Of a stretch of 64,000 nt of DNA, positions 8,596 to 17,433 are shown in pieces; the first letter of the stretch is position 1; every line of letters starts with the position of its first letter. Origin of the DNA: Peribacillus butanolivorans (GTDB lineage: Bacteria > Bacillota > Bacilli > Bacillales > DSM-1321); the NCBI RefSeq assembly GCF_001273755.1, contig NZ_LGYA01000001.1:2658299-2722298 (forward strand). Direction: 5' to 3'. A program made the position numbers and the translations under genes. The notes under the pieces are model-generated. The model was not told the DNA's origin, did no database searches, and saw nothing but the letters and a program-made list of their open reading frames with translations.

Positions 8596-8842
8596 TTTGA
8601 TCATCTCCTCTGAATACAGAATAGCAAAATATATGCTGAATTACAAAGTGAATATATCCTCTAGTAGAAGGCCTTTACTATTTATCCGGCATTTCTAATC
8701 TAGGGGAAAATTGAAAAATCACTCAATTTTTTTAACTAAGTTCATCTGGTTTAGCCAAAACTTTTAATAATAAAACAAAGGTCACTTTAAGAGTGGCCAT
8801 CATGAGAATGAATTAATCAGCAATATATTAGAAGGGAATAAA

Positions 8843-9269
8843 GTGGTTACTTTAAAACCTATTAACTAAGAGGATTTTAAGCAATATATTATTAATACAA
8901 TTGGAGACTATGCAAAAGACAAAGTGAAGCAATGGTTCTGTCAAGAAAGAATTTACTCAACTTTTACCAAAAGGTGAAAAATCCGAGTTTAACTATATAT
9001 TCTCTATCTTTCACGACCAACACATAGTCGGAACGATTTGGATTGCACAAAAATCACCTACAAATAATGACGAAGGCTTTATTTATGATCTTATTATCTT
9101 TGAGCAATATCAAGGGCTGGGATATGGTAAGAAAGCAATGAAAGAAATTGAAATTATCGCTAAAGAATTAGGAATGAAGAAAATTTCACCTCACGTTTTT
9201 GGCCATAACAAAATTGCACGTGGATTATATGAAAAGTCGGGCTATGAAATTACGAATATCACGATATAA
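8843..9269 (+). pseudogene. Broken GNAT-family N-acetyltransferase gene
   Basis: Starting from a GTG at 8843, the frame reads VVTLKPIN, then TAA (8867-8869), then EDFKQYIINTIGDYAKDKV. A frameshift or deletion near 8930-8945 follows. The second part continues in another frame as FTQLLPKGEKSEFNYIFSIF. It includes the acetyl-CoA-binding motif QYQGLGYGKKA and ends GYEITNITI. The in-frame stop could be a single C-to-T change (CAA to TAA). An intact enzyme would acetylate a small-molecule or peptide amine with acetyl-CoA; this copy cannot make a full product. The C-terminal half is otherwise well preserved, so decay looks recent. Confidence 0.85.
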
Positions 9270-9750
9270 AATCAATTTAAATAAACTATTTCATAGTACC
9301 TAAAGATAACTTCATATATAACCGAGGGTATTCGTCGTGTAACTTAAATCCTGAAAATGATCAAACTTTATTCTAAATTTTCAACTATACCTAACTGATG
9401 TCCTAGAAAAATCTATGGATTAAACAATGTGTCCCAAATAAAACAAAGATAATTATGAAGATAAAAACGAAAATTCTTAGCAAAATCCAACAGGGTTTTG
9501 TTATTTTTATTTCCGTACTTTTTTCTGAACGATTTAAGACGGAAAATAATAGCATGAAAAGTTTAATGTGAAGGTTAAACTATGCTCACTTTCCATTAAG
9601 GTAGTTCTTAAAAAACTTATATTCTTAATCTGTATTTTTTTGGTAAAACCATGATAATTCAATAAGGGTACCTCCGCTTTATATCCTTCCTTATGAATAT
9701 TCCATGGCATGTCTCATATCTTATACAAACACCTTTGTTAGGAGGCCAAC
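9270..9750. other. Intergenic region with a weak terminator
   Basis: No gene is seen. A hairpin caaaatcc/gggttttg near 9482-9501, followed by a T-rich run, could be the old terminator of the broken acetyltransferase gene. The interval ends with the ribosome binding site ttaggagg (about 9739-9746) for the flippase gene. Confidence 0.4.
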
Positions 9751-11082
9751 ATGAAATCTTTCTATAAAGGAACGCTCATTTTGATTGTCGCAGCGTTTTT
9801 TGGTGAATGTATCGAATTTTTAGTGAACATGATCCTAGCCAGGGAATTACAAGAAGAAGGCATGGGGCTCTATATGTCTATATTGCCGATTTTCTTTTTG
9901 ATATATGTGATTGCCAGTCTTGAATTACATATTTCCATTTCAAAATTCGTGGCAGAAAATAAACACACATTGCATTATAATCTGGTGATACATGCACTTA
10001 AAATGGCTATGGTTGTAGTGCTGGTTATGTGTGTCGTCATGCCTTTTATTCTTACCTTTTCATCCATAATGGACAGATACCACCCATATATAAAATGGCT
10101 GCTTATTACCTTAATCCCTATAGTCGCATTTTCGTCGATTGCAAGAGGATATTTTATGGGCGTTCAGCAGATGGGAAAGATTGCATTTTCCAACTTTTTA
10201 AAAGATATTATTCAATTTGGCTTGCTGTTCATCATCTTTACCTTATTTAATTTTAACCAGGAAAAGTCCCTGCTGATGGCCTTCTTTGTTTTAATAGGCA
10301 GTGAGTTCCTCGTCTTTTTATACCTGATTAGCCTATTGATTCTTCAAATGCGTATTATGAAGCGTGGTACAAACTCGCGTACCTCTGGTAGATATGCACG
10401 TCAAAAGTTGCTGGAGGTTTCACTACCTACTATGGGACTAAGAATCTTTCACGCAATAACAAATGCGATTCAACCTTTTCTGATTCATGCTGCCCTTCTC
10501 TCAGCAGGATTCGGCGCGGTAATGGCTACTGAACATTTTGGGATGCTCACAGGGGTAGCGATGACTATCGGCTTCTTCCCAGCTTTTATTGCTCATTCAC
10601 TAATGATAATGCTTATCCCTAATGTATCGAATGCTTACAAGAGACAGGATGAGGAAAAATTGAGAGTTTTATTACAAAAATCGATGTCTTTTACTATCTT
10701 GTATGGGGTTCCTGCAGTGGTCTTTATTTATCTCTTTGCGGAACCTTTGACCTCACTCTTTTTTTCCTCCACTTCAGCTGCTTATTATTTAAAATTATTA
10801 TGTCCTTATTTTCTTTTTCACTTTTTTGTTATTCCGATGCAAGCCTATCTTATTGGCTTAGGCTTAGTTAAAGAGGCTTTTTTCCATACTGTGTGGTCAC
10901 ATATCGTCGCCTTTGTGATGATGTATATTCTCGGCTCCCAAACCTCTCTTAACATGGGAGGCATCATCTTAGGTATGAATACAGGTGCTGTATTATTAAC
11001 CCTTATGCATTACTTAACTATATGTAAAAAAATAGGGATAAGCATCTGGTTAACAAAATCGAGATCTATAATAATGAAGTGA
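9751..11082 (+). CDS. SpoVB/YkvU-type polysaccharide (lipid-linked precursor) flippase
   Basis: This 443-residue integral membrane protein has about 12-14 hydrophobic segments and belongs to the MATE/MOP superfamily. The N-terminus (GTLILIVAAFFGECIEFLVN and the following ILARELQEEGMGLY) is typical of SpoVB-like exporters, which move lipid-linked sugars across the membrane and in several Bacillus cases act in spore cortex assembly. SpoVB and YkvU cannot be distinguished without alignment. The ribosome binding site is GGAGG, 7 nt before ATG. The stop codon region runs straight into a decayed copy of a small basic protein gene. Confidence 0.82.
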   Translation: MKSFYKGTLILIVAAFFGECIEFLVNMILARELQEEGMGLYMSILPIFFLIYVIASLELHISISKFVAENKHTLHYNLVIHALKMAMVVVLVMCVVMPFILTFSSIMDRYHPYIKWLLITLIPIVAFSSIARGYFMGVQQMGKIAFSNFLKDIIQFGLLFIIFTLFNFNQEKSLLMAFFVLIGSEFLVFLYLISLLILQMRIMKRGTNSRTSGRYARQKLLEVSLPTMGLRIFHAITNAIQPFLIHAALLSAGFGAVMATEHFGMLTGVAMTIGFFPAFIAHSLMIMLIPNVSNAYKRQDEEKLRVLLQKSMSFTILYGVPAVVFIYLFAEPLTSLFFSSTSAAYYLKLLCPYFLFHFFVIPMQAYLIGLGLVKEAFFHTVWSHIVAFVMMYILGSQTSLNMGGIILGMNTGAVLLTLMHYLTICKKIGISIWLTKSRSIIMK

Positions 11083-11086
11083 TATC

Positions 11087-11240
11087 ATAAATAAAGCTAA
11101 GGCTAAGACCGGATAAAGGTACGGGCAAGAAGGGTAAAAAACCGAACGATCAACATAACATATGTAGTTAGACGTTAAACACTCGAATGATTCAAAATGT
11201 CAGCAATAATAACGGTGACAAAACTCAAAACCTTTTTAAA
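11087..11240 (+). pseudogene. Dead copy of the small basic protein gene
   Basis: The nucleotides match the intact gene at 11625-11816 in order: the leader (aagtgatatc), the start region with ATG changed to ATA at 11087-11089, the AAAGCTAAGGCTAA segment, the glycine/threonine/lysine repeat and the GTTAAACAC...CGAATGA segment. Several indels and stops break the frame. Its terminator follows at 11263. It is therefore a paralogous remnant, not a functional gene. Confidence 0.8.
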
Positions 11241-11262
11241 ATATTCAAATAAAATGTGAAGA

Positions 11263-11303
11263 AAAAGACACTCCTCAATCAGGCTGTGTCTTTTCTATTT
11301 TTA
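11263..11303 (+). terminator. Terminator of the dead copy
   Basis: Arms aaaagacac (11263-11271) and gtgtctttt (11286-11294) are followed by ctattttta. It closely resembles the terminator of the intact copy at 11999-12027, showing that gene and terminator were duplicated together. Confidence 0.75.
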
Positions 11304-11607
11304 TGAGGGTGAATTAATGTAGATTTCAACTTTGGGATATTTTTTTTATCTAAGCAGGCCTTTACGTTTGATAAGTTTGATTTTCGTTGTCATTATATCC
11401 GTATAAAAGCCATTAGGCACTTTTTTAAGCGTGCTTGTTACTGAATGAATAGTGTTTGAATATAAATCAGATAAATTGTATGCCAAACAATTTATAAATA
11501 AAATTAAAAAATATTGAGCCTTTCTCTGTACTTATCTCCTTAGTTGATGTATATTTCAACATACTTGGATAATAATCAAGTAAAATGGTTTAAACTAACC
11601 ATACAAT
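11304..11607. other. Intergenic region with remnant shared with 12100-12200
   Basis: No intact gene is seen. Between about 11370 and 11470 the minus strand reads TIHSVTSTLKKVPNGFYTDI. This parallels AIHSETSSVKKGYIRFYNKV encoded near 12125-12190, after the second terminator. Both may be ends of a duplicated convergent gene. Confidence 0.45.
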
Positions 11608-11624
11608 ATTAATGGAGTGATTTC

Positions 11625-11816
11625 ATGAGTAAAGCTAAGGCTAAAACTGGAACAGGTAAAGGTACAGGTACGGGAACGGGTAAGAAGGGTTGGAATCGTT
11701 GGAAAACTAGTGCCAACAAGAAAAAGAGCGCAAAACCTTATGTAAGTAAAGGCGTTAAACACGCGAATGACTCAAAGACAACTACCAATAATACTGGTGA
11801 TAAGTCTGAAAAATAA
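11625..11816 (+). CDS. Small Lys/Gly/Thr-rich basic protein (DUF3934-like)
   Basis: This 63-residue protein is very basic. Its N-terminal half has GTGKGTGTGTGKKGW repeats, and KPYVSKGVKH follows in the middle. From memory it resembles the short DUF3934 proteins of Bacillus; the function is unknown and I did not search. A GGAG ribosome binding site precedes ATG. It could bind nucleic acid or be a spore-related basic protein, but nothing in the sequence proves this. A decayed paralogue with the same leader and terminator lies 540 bp upstream. Confidence 0.7.
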   Translation: MSKAKAKTGTGKGTGTGTGKKGWNRWKTSANKKKSAKPYVSKGVKHANDSKTTTNNTGDKSEK

Positions 11817-11998
11817 TCATTATGTAACTTCTATGAGTTAAATTAAAGGTTACCAAATTATGTTCCATATTCTCATACAGGGTATTTAGGCACTTTAAAA
11901 ATCTGTATGAGAGAATTGGGTCAAATAGATTAATAACTCTAACTTCCTTCACTCTATAGCTATTGAATTAAACAATTGCATTTATATATAATAAAGAA

Positions 11999-12027
11999 AA
12001 AGACACTCCCAAACTGGTAGTGTCTTT
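11999..12027 (+). terminator. Terminator downstream of the small basic protein gene
   Basis: Arms aaagacact (11999-12007) and agtgtcttt (12019-12027) form a stem with preceding A-run; the sequence after is only moderately T-rich. It is homologous to the hairpin at 11263-11294. Confidence 0.7.
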
Positions 12028-12089
12028 CGTGTTCATTTGAGGTTTTTTTAAATTTATACAGATACAATCACGAAATGTTCATCTCATCT

Positions 12090-12230
12090 GACTTTTATGT
12101 TTGTTGGGTTAACTTTTTCCGATGATAACTTTGTTGTAAAACCGTATGTAGCCCTTTTTAACAGAGCTTGTTTCTGAATGTATGGCTTCCCCACATCTTG
12201 AGCAGTTACTAGCAAAGGGTCTCTTTTTGT
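12090..12230 (-). pseudogene. Fragment of a small zinc-ribbon-like reading frame
   Basis: On the minus strand a frame reads PFASNCSRCGEAIHSETSSV, then KKGYIRFYNKVIIGKS and a stop. It contains one CXXC pair, as in zinc ribbons. No start or ribosome binding site is visible, and a related but more degraded stretch occurs at 11370-11470. I treat it as a relic of unknown function. Confidence 0.35.
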
Positions 12231-12296
12231 ATCAAAGATCAAAGGGTGCTTTGTAAAAAGTTAGAAGGCACTCCAATATCATTAAATTGATATTAT

Positions 12297-13220
12297 TTAT
12301 TTGGCTACTGCTTTTAATAATTGATTGACTAATAATTGAGATTTCAGACCTTCTAGTCCATCAATCAGTGGTTTCTCATCATTTTGAATACAATTAATAA
12401 AATGTTGTACAGCATCTTCAAATCCTCTTTGCTTTAACGTTGTATCCCAAGATGGAGAAAATGAAGTTGAGTGGCTGTTATTAGAAGCAATTTCTAAAGT
12501 ATTCATGTTCCTAACACTTAAAATTGCTCCATCTGTTAATAGTTCAAGCCTCTCAAGGTTAGTACCTGCTTTTCGATGCATGTCTGTAAAGAAAGGTATA
12601 CCCTCCTTGGATTTATAAACATGTCCTGCATAAACAAGGTAATTCTCAATACTGATATTTACTGTTCCATGCAGCACATCTAAATCACCATTAGCTAACC
12701 ATCTTGCAGTATCAACTACATGTAAATAATCATCTAACATTCTAAAATCATAAGAATAAGGTCCCATACTATCTGTTCTATGTTTTTCTATACGAACTGA
12801 TGCTATGTTTTGAGCTTGTTGTTTTGCTTGTACATACATAGGAGCAAAGCGGCGATTAAATCCAACCATAAGCTTCCTTCCTGATTTTTCACTTAACTCT
12901 ACTAATTTTTCAGCTTCAGCAACAGTTGCAGCTAATGGTTTATCGACATAAACATCTATTCCTTTAGTTAATAGAGAAGATACGACTTCAAAATGTGAGC
13001 TAGTGGAACTATGTACGAAAACAGCATCACACTCTGCAGCGAGTGTTTGTAAGCTATTAAAATCTTGAATACGATACTGATTGCAAATCATTTTTCGTTT
13101 ATCTTTACTTGGTGAAAAAGCACCTACAAAAGACCAATCCATTTCTTTAGTAAGGATTGGTAAATATGCTTTTTGAGCTATACTTCCTAAACCTACCATG
13201 CCAATACGAGGTTTTTTCAT
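12297..13220 (-). CDS. Gfo/Idh/MocA-family NAD(P)-dependent oxidoreductase
   Basis: This 307-residue protein has an N-terminal Rossmann domain with GLGSIA (residues 10-15) and a DKP motif (93-95) at the position of the family's catalytic Lys (EKP). The C-terminal domain includes MVGFNRRFAP. Family members oxidise or reduce sugars, inositols or their derivatives; the substrate cannot be read from sequence. The start at 13220 is chosen because AAAGGA lies 8 nt upstream; an in-frame ATG at 13229 and a frame opening at 13289 lack this. It stands alone and its neighbours give no pathway. Confidence 0.82.
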   Translation of the reverse strand: MKKPRIGMVGLGSIAQKAYLPILTKEMDWSFVGAFSPSKDKRKMICNQYRIQDFNSLQTLAAECDAVFVHSSTSSHFEVVSSLLTKGIDVYVDKPLAATVAEAEKLVELSEKSGRKLMVGFNRRFAPMYVQAKQQAQNIASVRIEKHRTDSMGPYSYDFRMLDDYLHVVDTARWLANGDLDVLHGTVNISIENYLVYAGHVYKSKEGIPFFTDMHRKAGTNLERLELLTDGAILSVRNMNTLEIASNNSHSTSFSPSWDTTLKQRGFEDAVQHFINCIQNDEKPLIDGLEGLKSQLLVNQLLKAVAK

Positions 13221-13520
13221 GTTTGACATCCTTTGCATTGATATTGTTAATAACAAAATTAGTTTACACTGTTTCAGTTGTAAAGCCAAATGAACAGATT
13301 ATTTTTGCATGTGGTCGTGTAATAGGAGTATCAAGTGAACATACTCAAGTCTGTCAAATCTATCTAAGCGTCTGTCCAAAAACTCTAACTGATCAAGAAT
13401 CGTATCATCTGAAAATGAGGAAGATAAGTTAAATTTACCCTATAATAGTTACTATTTCCTATTATTTTATATTTAATATTTTTTTACTTTATCAAAAAAT
13501 ACCATATCTCATGATGAATA

Positions 13521-13563
13521 GTAAAAGAAACAGTGGTTCTGATAGAACCACTGTTTCTTTTAC
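13521..13563 (-). terminator. Terminator of the YdjM-like gene
   Basis: A perfect 20-bp inverted repeat (13521-13540 with 13544-13563) has a 3-nt loop and directly abuts the stop codon of the minus-strand gene. The arms end in T-rich sequence. Confidence 0.85.
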
Positions 13564-14190
13564 TTAAAATTCCTTTGAGAAAAATGGCAAGAATAACTTT
13601 ACTCCTCGTCTATTAAAAGGTAAAAATTTCATATCCGCAATTAAATGACTTATGTAGCCTAGTATACAAGTAGTGAAAATCCCCTCTATCCCCAAAGATG
13701 ATTCGAATTGATGAGCAATGACGCCAAAGAAAACGATGCCAGCAATCGAATGCGTATAACTTCTATGAGGTGTGAAAGATGCTAGAATTATATAGATACC
13801 TAACAGCCATAACCAGTTTTCCTGTAAAGATAGGCCGCCTCCTAATACCCCTAATCCTGTCAGGGTCAGCATATGCCTTTGCGTTATATATGTAGATATT
13901 ATAATAATGCCAATTCCTGCTCCTACACCAACCCACTTTTCCGTTTCAGAACCCTCCAAAACGCTATAAATAATCATGAGAATCCCGATGGTTTGTGCTA
14001 ACGTTCGGATGAACTTGTGTGAAAAGGTAATTCTATTGCTTAACTTTCCGTCAATATCCATGTCGGGCATTAGACCTGAAACACCCCCAACCCCAACTAA
14101 GAATAAAGTAGTGGTTGGATCGGTTTGAAGTGTGTTTGCTGTTAAAAATCCCACTGCTGCTCCTAATGCCATATGCGCTGTCCCGTTCAC
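13564..14190 (-). CDS. YdjM-like membrane-bound putative metal-dependent hydrolase
   Basis: This 208-residue membrane protein has about four or five hydrophobic segments. Conserved polar residues typical of the YdjM/DUF457 family are present: His6 near the N-terminus, PDMD at 42-45, HRSYTHS (His142, His147) and GYISHLIAD (His182). The motifs suggest metal ligands; the substrate is unknown. Some members are induced by DNA damage, but I see no clear LexA box here. The start is GTG at 14188-14190, preceded by AGGAGAG at good spacing. Confidence 0.8.
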   Translation of the reverse strand: MNGTAHMALGAAVGFLTANTLQTDPTTTLFLVGVGGVSGLMPDMDIDGKLSNRITFSHKFIRTLAQTIGILMIIYSVLEGSETEKWVGVGAGIGIIIISTYITQRHMLTLTGLGVLGGGLSLQENWLWLLGIYIILASFTPHRSYTHSIAGIVFFGVIAHQFESSLGIEGIFTTCILGYISHLIADMKFLPFNRRGVKLFLPFFSKEF

Positions 14191-14839
14191 TGTCTCTCTC
14201 CTGTTCTTCTAAGAAGTTATCTTACATATCACAATCGAATGTTTGTTCGAACACCTTGCTTTTAACTATACAATATTTTTTACTGAATTTCTTTATTTCT
14301 TTTAAAAAAGTGGGATTATTCCTTGATTTCAAAATTAGAAGAACCTTATTCTCTCTTTGTAATGTTCTCAGAATCCTTTGATTTTTGTTCACTCACTTCT
14401 AGTCGTATCACCATTTTCAGGTTAAATAGTTATTGGGCTATCCTACTCGTGAAAATCATGAAAAACGAAGAGGCGATAAGTGCTAAAATTCAAATTAAAT
14501 CATGAACAATATTAAAAAGTACACAAAGAGGAATTGAAATAAAGAATATGGAAACTCATCCTGGTGTCGCTAAGCTCGATGCAATAACGCAGATTTCTCT
14601 TTTTGAGAAAGAAACTCATAACGCTTAAGTAAATATAGCTACACAAAGCTAACCAGAAATGTTAGAGCCAAGTAGACTTCGTCTTGACTTACACTATAAA
14701 AATCTATAAAAATACTATATTGAAATTAACCTTATTAAAGGCTCGTATTTATATACAAAACCTTTAAAAATTTTTTTCTAACGAGACTTTTTTATTAGAA
14801 ACTTTATCAATAATATGAATATACTAATCTATAAGGGGA
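14191..14839. other. Intergenic region without a supported gene
   Basis: Several short frames occur (for example 14323-14505 and a 26-codon frame starting METHPGVAKL near 14548), but none has a well-placed ribosome binding site or recognisable similarity. An inverted repeat ttctc/gagaa lies near 14594-14610. Confidence 0.4.
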
Positions 14840-15022
14840 GTGATCCAAATAGCCTTTCTAAACGCCTTCAATAATTTTAAAAAAGGGAAAAAGTCTAAGA
14901 AGATAAAAAACATGGATTTTAGAGAGCAACACGTAAAGAAATCTTCTGAGCTTATTGGTAATAATGTAATCGTCCAAAATATAATTAACAATCACCTTAC
15001 AAAAAAAAATAACCACTTGTAG
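14840..15022 (+). CDS. Possible small basic protein (up to 60 aa), start uncertain
   Basis: The frame encodes a Lys/Asn-rich peptide (NAFNNFKKGKKSKK, later IIVQ-like NNVIVQNIINN). A strong AAGGGGAG motif lies directly before the GTG at 14840, too close to serve it. The best-spaced codon would be ATA at 14849, so a former ATG may have been lost. A terminator hairpin closes the frame. It is unrecognised and may be a decaying gene. Confidence 0.35.
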   Translation: MIQIAFLNAFNNFKKGKKSKKIKNMDFREQHVKKSSELIGNNVIVQNIINNHLTKKNNHL

Positions 15023-15030
15023 GGTGGTTT
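15008..15030. terminator. Terminator between the small ORF and the membrane protein gene
   Basis: A short stem aaccac/ggtggttt with loop ttgtag is followed by a T-run on the plus strand and preceded by an A-run. It can end transcription from both sides. Confidence 0.65.
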
Positions 15031-15948
15031 TTATTTATCGTATGAAATTTCTTCATTCTTCACCATCGTCAACGTTACATCATATATATAGTTATATTGT
15101 AGATAATAATCGTATATGACATTGTGTAGAATTTTTATTAGTGATTTATCGAAGGTATCGAATTCCGTTTGATAACTGCTTAAAACCGTGACAAATTTGC
15201 CGTCTAGGTTTTCATAATAATGCAAGAGAAAATTCTTATAATATTCACTGTCACTGTTGCTTTTATTCGTTATACATGGATCACCAGTTTGGATGGACTT
15301 ATCAAGCATCGATTTGATGGATTTAGGTAGCTTAGCTTTTTTGAATTGATTTAAGTTATAAATTTCATAAGTAAAGTCAAGTCCTAATTGATTGGAATAA
15401 AACTCGATAGTACTATCCAATGTATAAATTAAGGGAGCTTTAAAATCCTTGCTATTTGCAATCTCCTCTGATATCTCCAGCTGAAATTCCTCAGATGTTA
15501 AATATGCTGCAAATTTCATTTTTGAACTGCTCACGCTAAACACCTCAAAAACAGCTGCATCTTGTTTTTCAATCTCAATTTCTATATTAAAAAACTTAAA
15601 GTGTTTTAGCCGGTAAAAAGCAATCGGTGCTAAAAGAAAAAGTAGTATCCACACTAGGTAAAGAAATAATGTGTTGAAGATTATTTGATAAAACTCAGAT
15701 GTTACAATCGGTTCTATAATTAACGTTATCAATGTATGTTCAAAGCCTTCAGAAATAGCTGGATTCTGTGTATTTACGGGATTGACGACTTTATCAGGCT
15801 CCTTCCACGTTTGGATTCCTAATAGGGCCATCGCAACCAGTGTATAAACAAAAATCAAAATAGTCCCAATCACATATAGTTTTGGCATGAATCCTATAAT
15901 TCTGTCGAAAACAGAAATTCGCTTATTTTTCTGCTCCTCTATAGCCAA
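15031..15948 (-). CDS. Membrane protein of unknown function with cytosolic C-terminal domain
   Basis: This 305-residue protein has two strong membrane segments, at about residues 25-45 and 88-112, linked by a ~45-residue loop. A soluble C-terminal domain of about 185 residues follows, with alternating hydrophobic strands and helices. The layout recalls membrane-anchored sensor proteins, and the C-terminal part could be GAF-like, but I cannot identify catalytic or ligand residues. The start is TTG at 15946-15948, supported by AAAGGAG 8 nt upstream. The gene is flanked by a terminator downstream and about 250 bp of non-coding DNA upstream. Confidence 0.6.
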   Translation of the reverse strand: MAIEEQKNKRISVFDRIIGFMPKLYVIGTILIFVYTLVAMALLGIQTWKEPDKVVNPVNTQNPAISEGFEHTLITLIIEPIVTSEFYQIIFNTLFLYLVWILLFLLAPIAFYRLKHFKFFNIEIEIEKQDAAVFEVFSVSSSKMKFAAYLTSEEFQLEISEEIANSKDFKAPLIYTLDSTIEFYSNQLGLDFTYEIYNLNQFKKAKLPKSIKSMLDKSIQTGDPCITNKSNSDSEYYKNFLLHYYENLDGKFVTVLSSYQTEFDTFDKSLIKILHNVIYDYYLQYNYIYDVTLTMVKNEEISYDK

Positions 15949-16413
15949 TGTGGACGCTCCTTTTACAAATTAATATAAAATAGAAAAAGTCAATAAAGGG
16001 ACCGAAAAAACATCCTAGTCTTTTCCTATTTAATAATATGTTTGTAATCAAGCGAACATACGTAAATGTTGGTTGAGGGTAACTGATTTTAATCCATTCC
16101 GAAACAGTTACCTTCCCGTTTGGCTTGATACACAGCCATTTCTATGTCATCTATGAAGTTTCACTTTCTAGTTTTATCCACACCAACATTATGACGTGGG
16201 TATTATCATATGTCCTAAATGTAACAGGATCTATGTACCTAGTGTCCGACGATTGCACCCCGAAATTCGTGAACTTCCCTTATACTTGAAATTAAAGCTA
16301 TTACGGGTTCTTAAAAAAAGGAATAATTCGAAAGCGCTTTCGATTAAATCAAAAATGCCAGGCTCCTCAATCGTGTAAATGAGGAGGTCAGCTTTTATAC
16401 ATAGAATTCCGTA
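15949..16413. other. Intergenic region with a LacI-operator-like palindrome and a terminator-like hairpin
   Basis: A perfect 16-bp palindrome, TCGAAAGCGCTTTCGA, lies at 16328-16343. Its GAAAGCGCTTTC core is typical of LacI/CcpA-family operators, but it lacks the outer T and A of a cre site. A hairpin ctcctca/tgaggag follows at about 16363-16388. A 60-codon frame starting at GTG 16196 (with one CPKC) overlaps the palindrome and is not convincing. Confidence 0.45.
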
Positions 16414-17307
16414 TCATTTTAGTTGTCCTTTTATCGCAAATTCTCTCACTTTATTTAAAAACAACTCCAAAGCTTTTGATGCTTCGAAATCTTTCTTTTT
16501 CACCACTGAAAAAGGTCTAATAAAGGCTTCATTTTTCAAATGAAAGGTCTTCAATTCACCGGTTTTCAGTTCTTTTTGCACGGTTAATCGGGATAACAGT
16601 GCAATGCCAAGACCAGCCATAACTGCTTCTTTCACTCCTTGAATACTGGTAAAAATAAAGCTTCGTTTTATGTTTAGATCTAGTTTGTTTATAAGTTTAT
16701 CTGAATACGTACGAGTTCCCGACCCTTGCTCCCTAAGTACCCATGTTTGATCCTGAAGCATGGCACCATCTATGATCTCCATTTGTGAAAGTGGATGATC
16801 AGGCGGAACGACGACAATCATTTCATCGTTCATGAATGAGTTAACATCAATATCTTTATAATCCGTTTCCCCTTCAATCAGACCTATATCAATCTGATTA
16901 GAACGTACGCCTTGAATAACTTCATTAGAATTTGAAATAATAATTTGAATATCAACTAGAGGATATAGGACAGAATATTCCGCCAAAACTTTCGGAAGAT
17001 AATATTCTCCTATTGTAAAACTAGCCCCAATTTTTAGAGTCCCACTTACCACGTTATTAAAATCATTAATTTCTCTTATTGCTGTCTCATAGTGATTCAG
17101 CATTTGCTTTGCATGCCTATATAAGATTTTTCCAGGCTCTGTAATTTGAACCTGTTTTGGAGAACGGTAAATCAGTTTCGTCCCCAATTCATTTTCCAGA
17201 TTCCTTATATGAAGGCTAACTCCCGGCTGTGACAGATTAAGAATATCACCTGCTCTTGAGAAATTTTTCTGTTCGATTACGGTTACAAAAACCTTTAAAG
17301 GATCCAT
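16414..17307 (-). CDS. LysR-family regulator (YeiE/CysL-like)
   Basis: This 297-residue LysR-type regulator has an N-terminal winged helix-turn-helix (about 1-60, including LSQPGVSLHIRNLENELGTK) and a substrate-binding domain from about residue 90. The start MDPLKVF at 17307 has an ideal GAGGAGG ribosome binding site; the frame is open 24 codons further upstream without one. It is divergent from a YeiH-type transporter gene, the same arrangement as yeiE/yeiH in enterobacteria, and probably controls it. By analogy to CysL/YeiE it may sense a sulfur compound; this is inference. Confidence 0.82.
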   Translation of the reverse strand: MDPLKVFVTVIEQKNFSRAGDILNLSQPGVSLHIRNLENELGTKLIYRSPKQVQITEPGKILYRHAKQMLNHYETAIREINDFNNVVSGTLKIGASFTIGEYYLPKVLAEYSVLYPLVDIQIIISNSNEVIQGVRSNQIDIGLIEGETDYKDIDVNSFMNDEMIVVVPPDHPLSQMEIIDGAMLQDQTWVLREQGSGTRTYSDKLINKLDLNIKRSFIFTSIQGVKEAVMAGLGIALLSRLTVQKELKTGELKTFHLKNEAFIRPFSVVKKKDFEASKALELFLNKVREFAIKGQLK

Positions 17308-17433
17308 AGTTACCTCCTCTTTATAATTTATTTTACCATAAGTAAAAGTGATTATTACAATAGCAAATATATATTTCACTTATTTTTAATTTACCCTTAA
17401 AGTAAAGGAAACAATATAGATGGAGTGTTCAAC
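17308..17433. promoter_or_regulatory. Divergent control region between the LysR and YeiH-type genes
   Basis: The AT-rich spacer contains facing copies of ATAAGT (about 17337) and ACTTAT (about 17378). They are separated by roughly four helical turns, a layout compatible with a LysR tetramer site. No single promoter is obvious. Confidence 0.4.

Noticed and set aside
13157..13432. 91-codon plus-strand frame ending with EHTQVCQIYLSVCPKTLTD
   Set aside because: Its 5' part overlaps the start of the oxidoreductase gene antisense and there is no ribosome binding site. The 3' part looks protein-like and could be a relic, but I cannot name a family.
14323..14505. 60-codon plus-strand frame
   Set aside because: No ribosome binding site, overlaps another weak frame, no recognisable motif.
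16196..16378. 60-codon plus-strand frame with a CPKC pair
   Set aside because: Start lacks a ribosome binding site and the 3' half covers a perfect palindrome and low-complexity sequence; only one CXXC, so no zinc ribbon.
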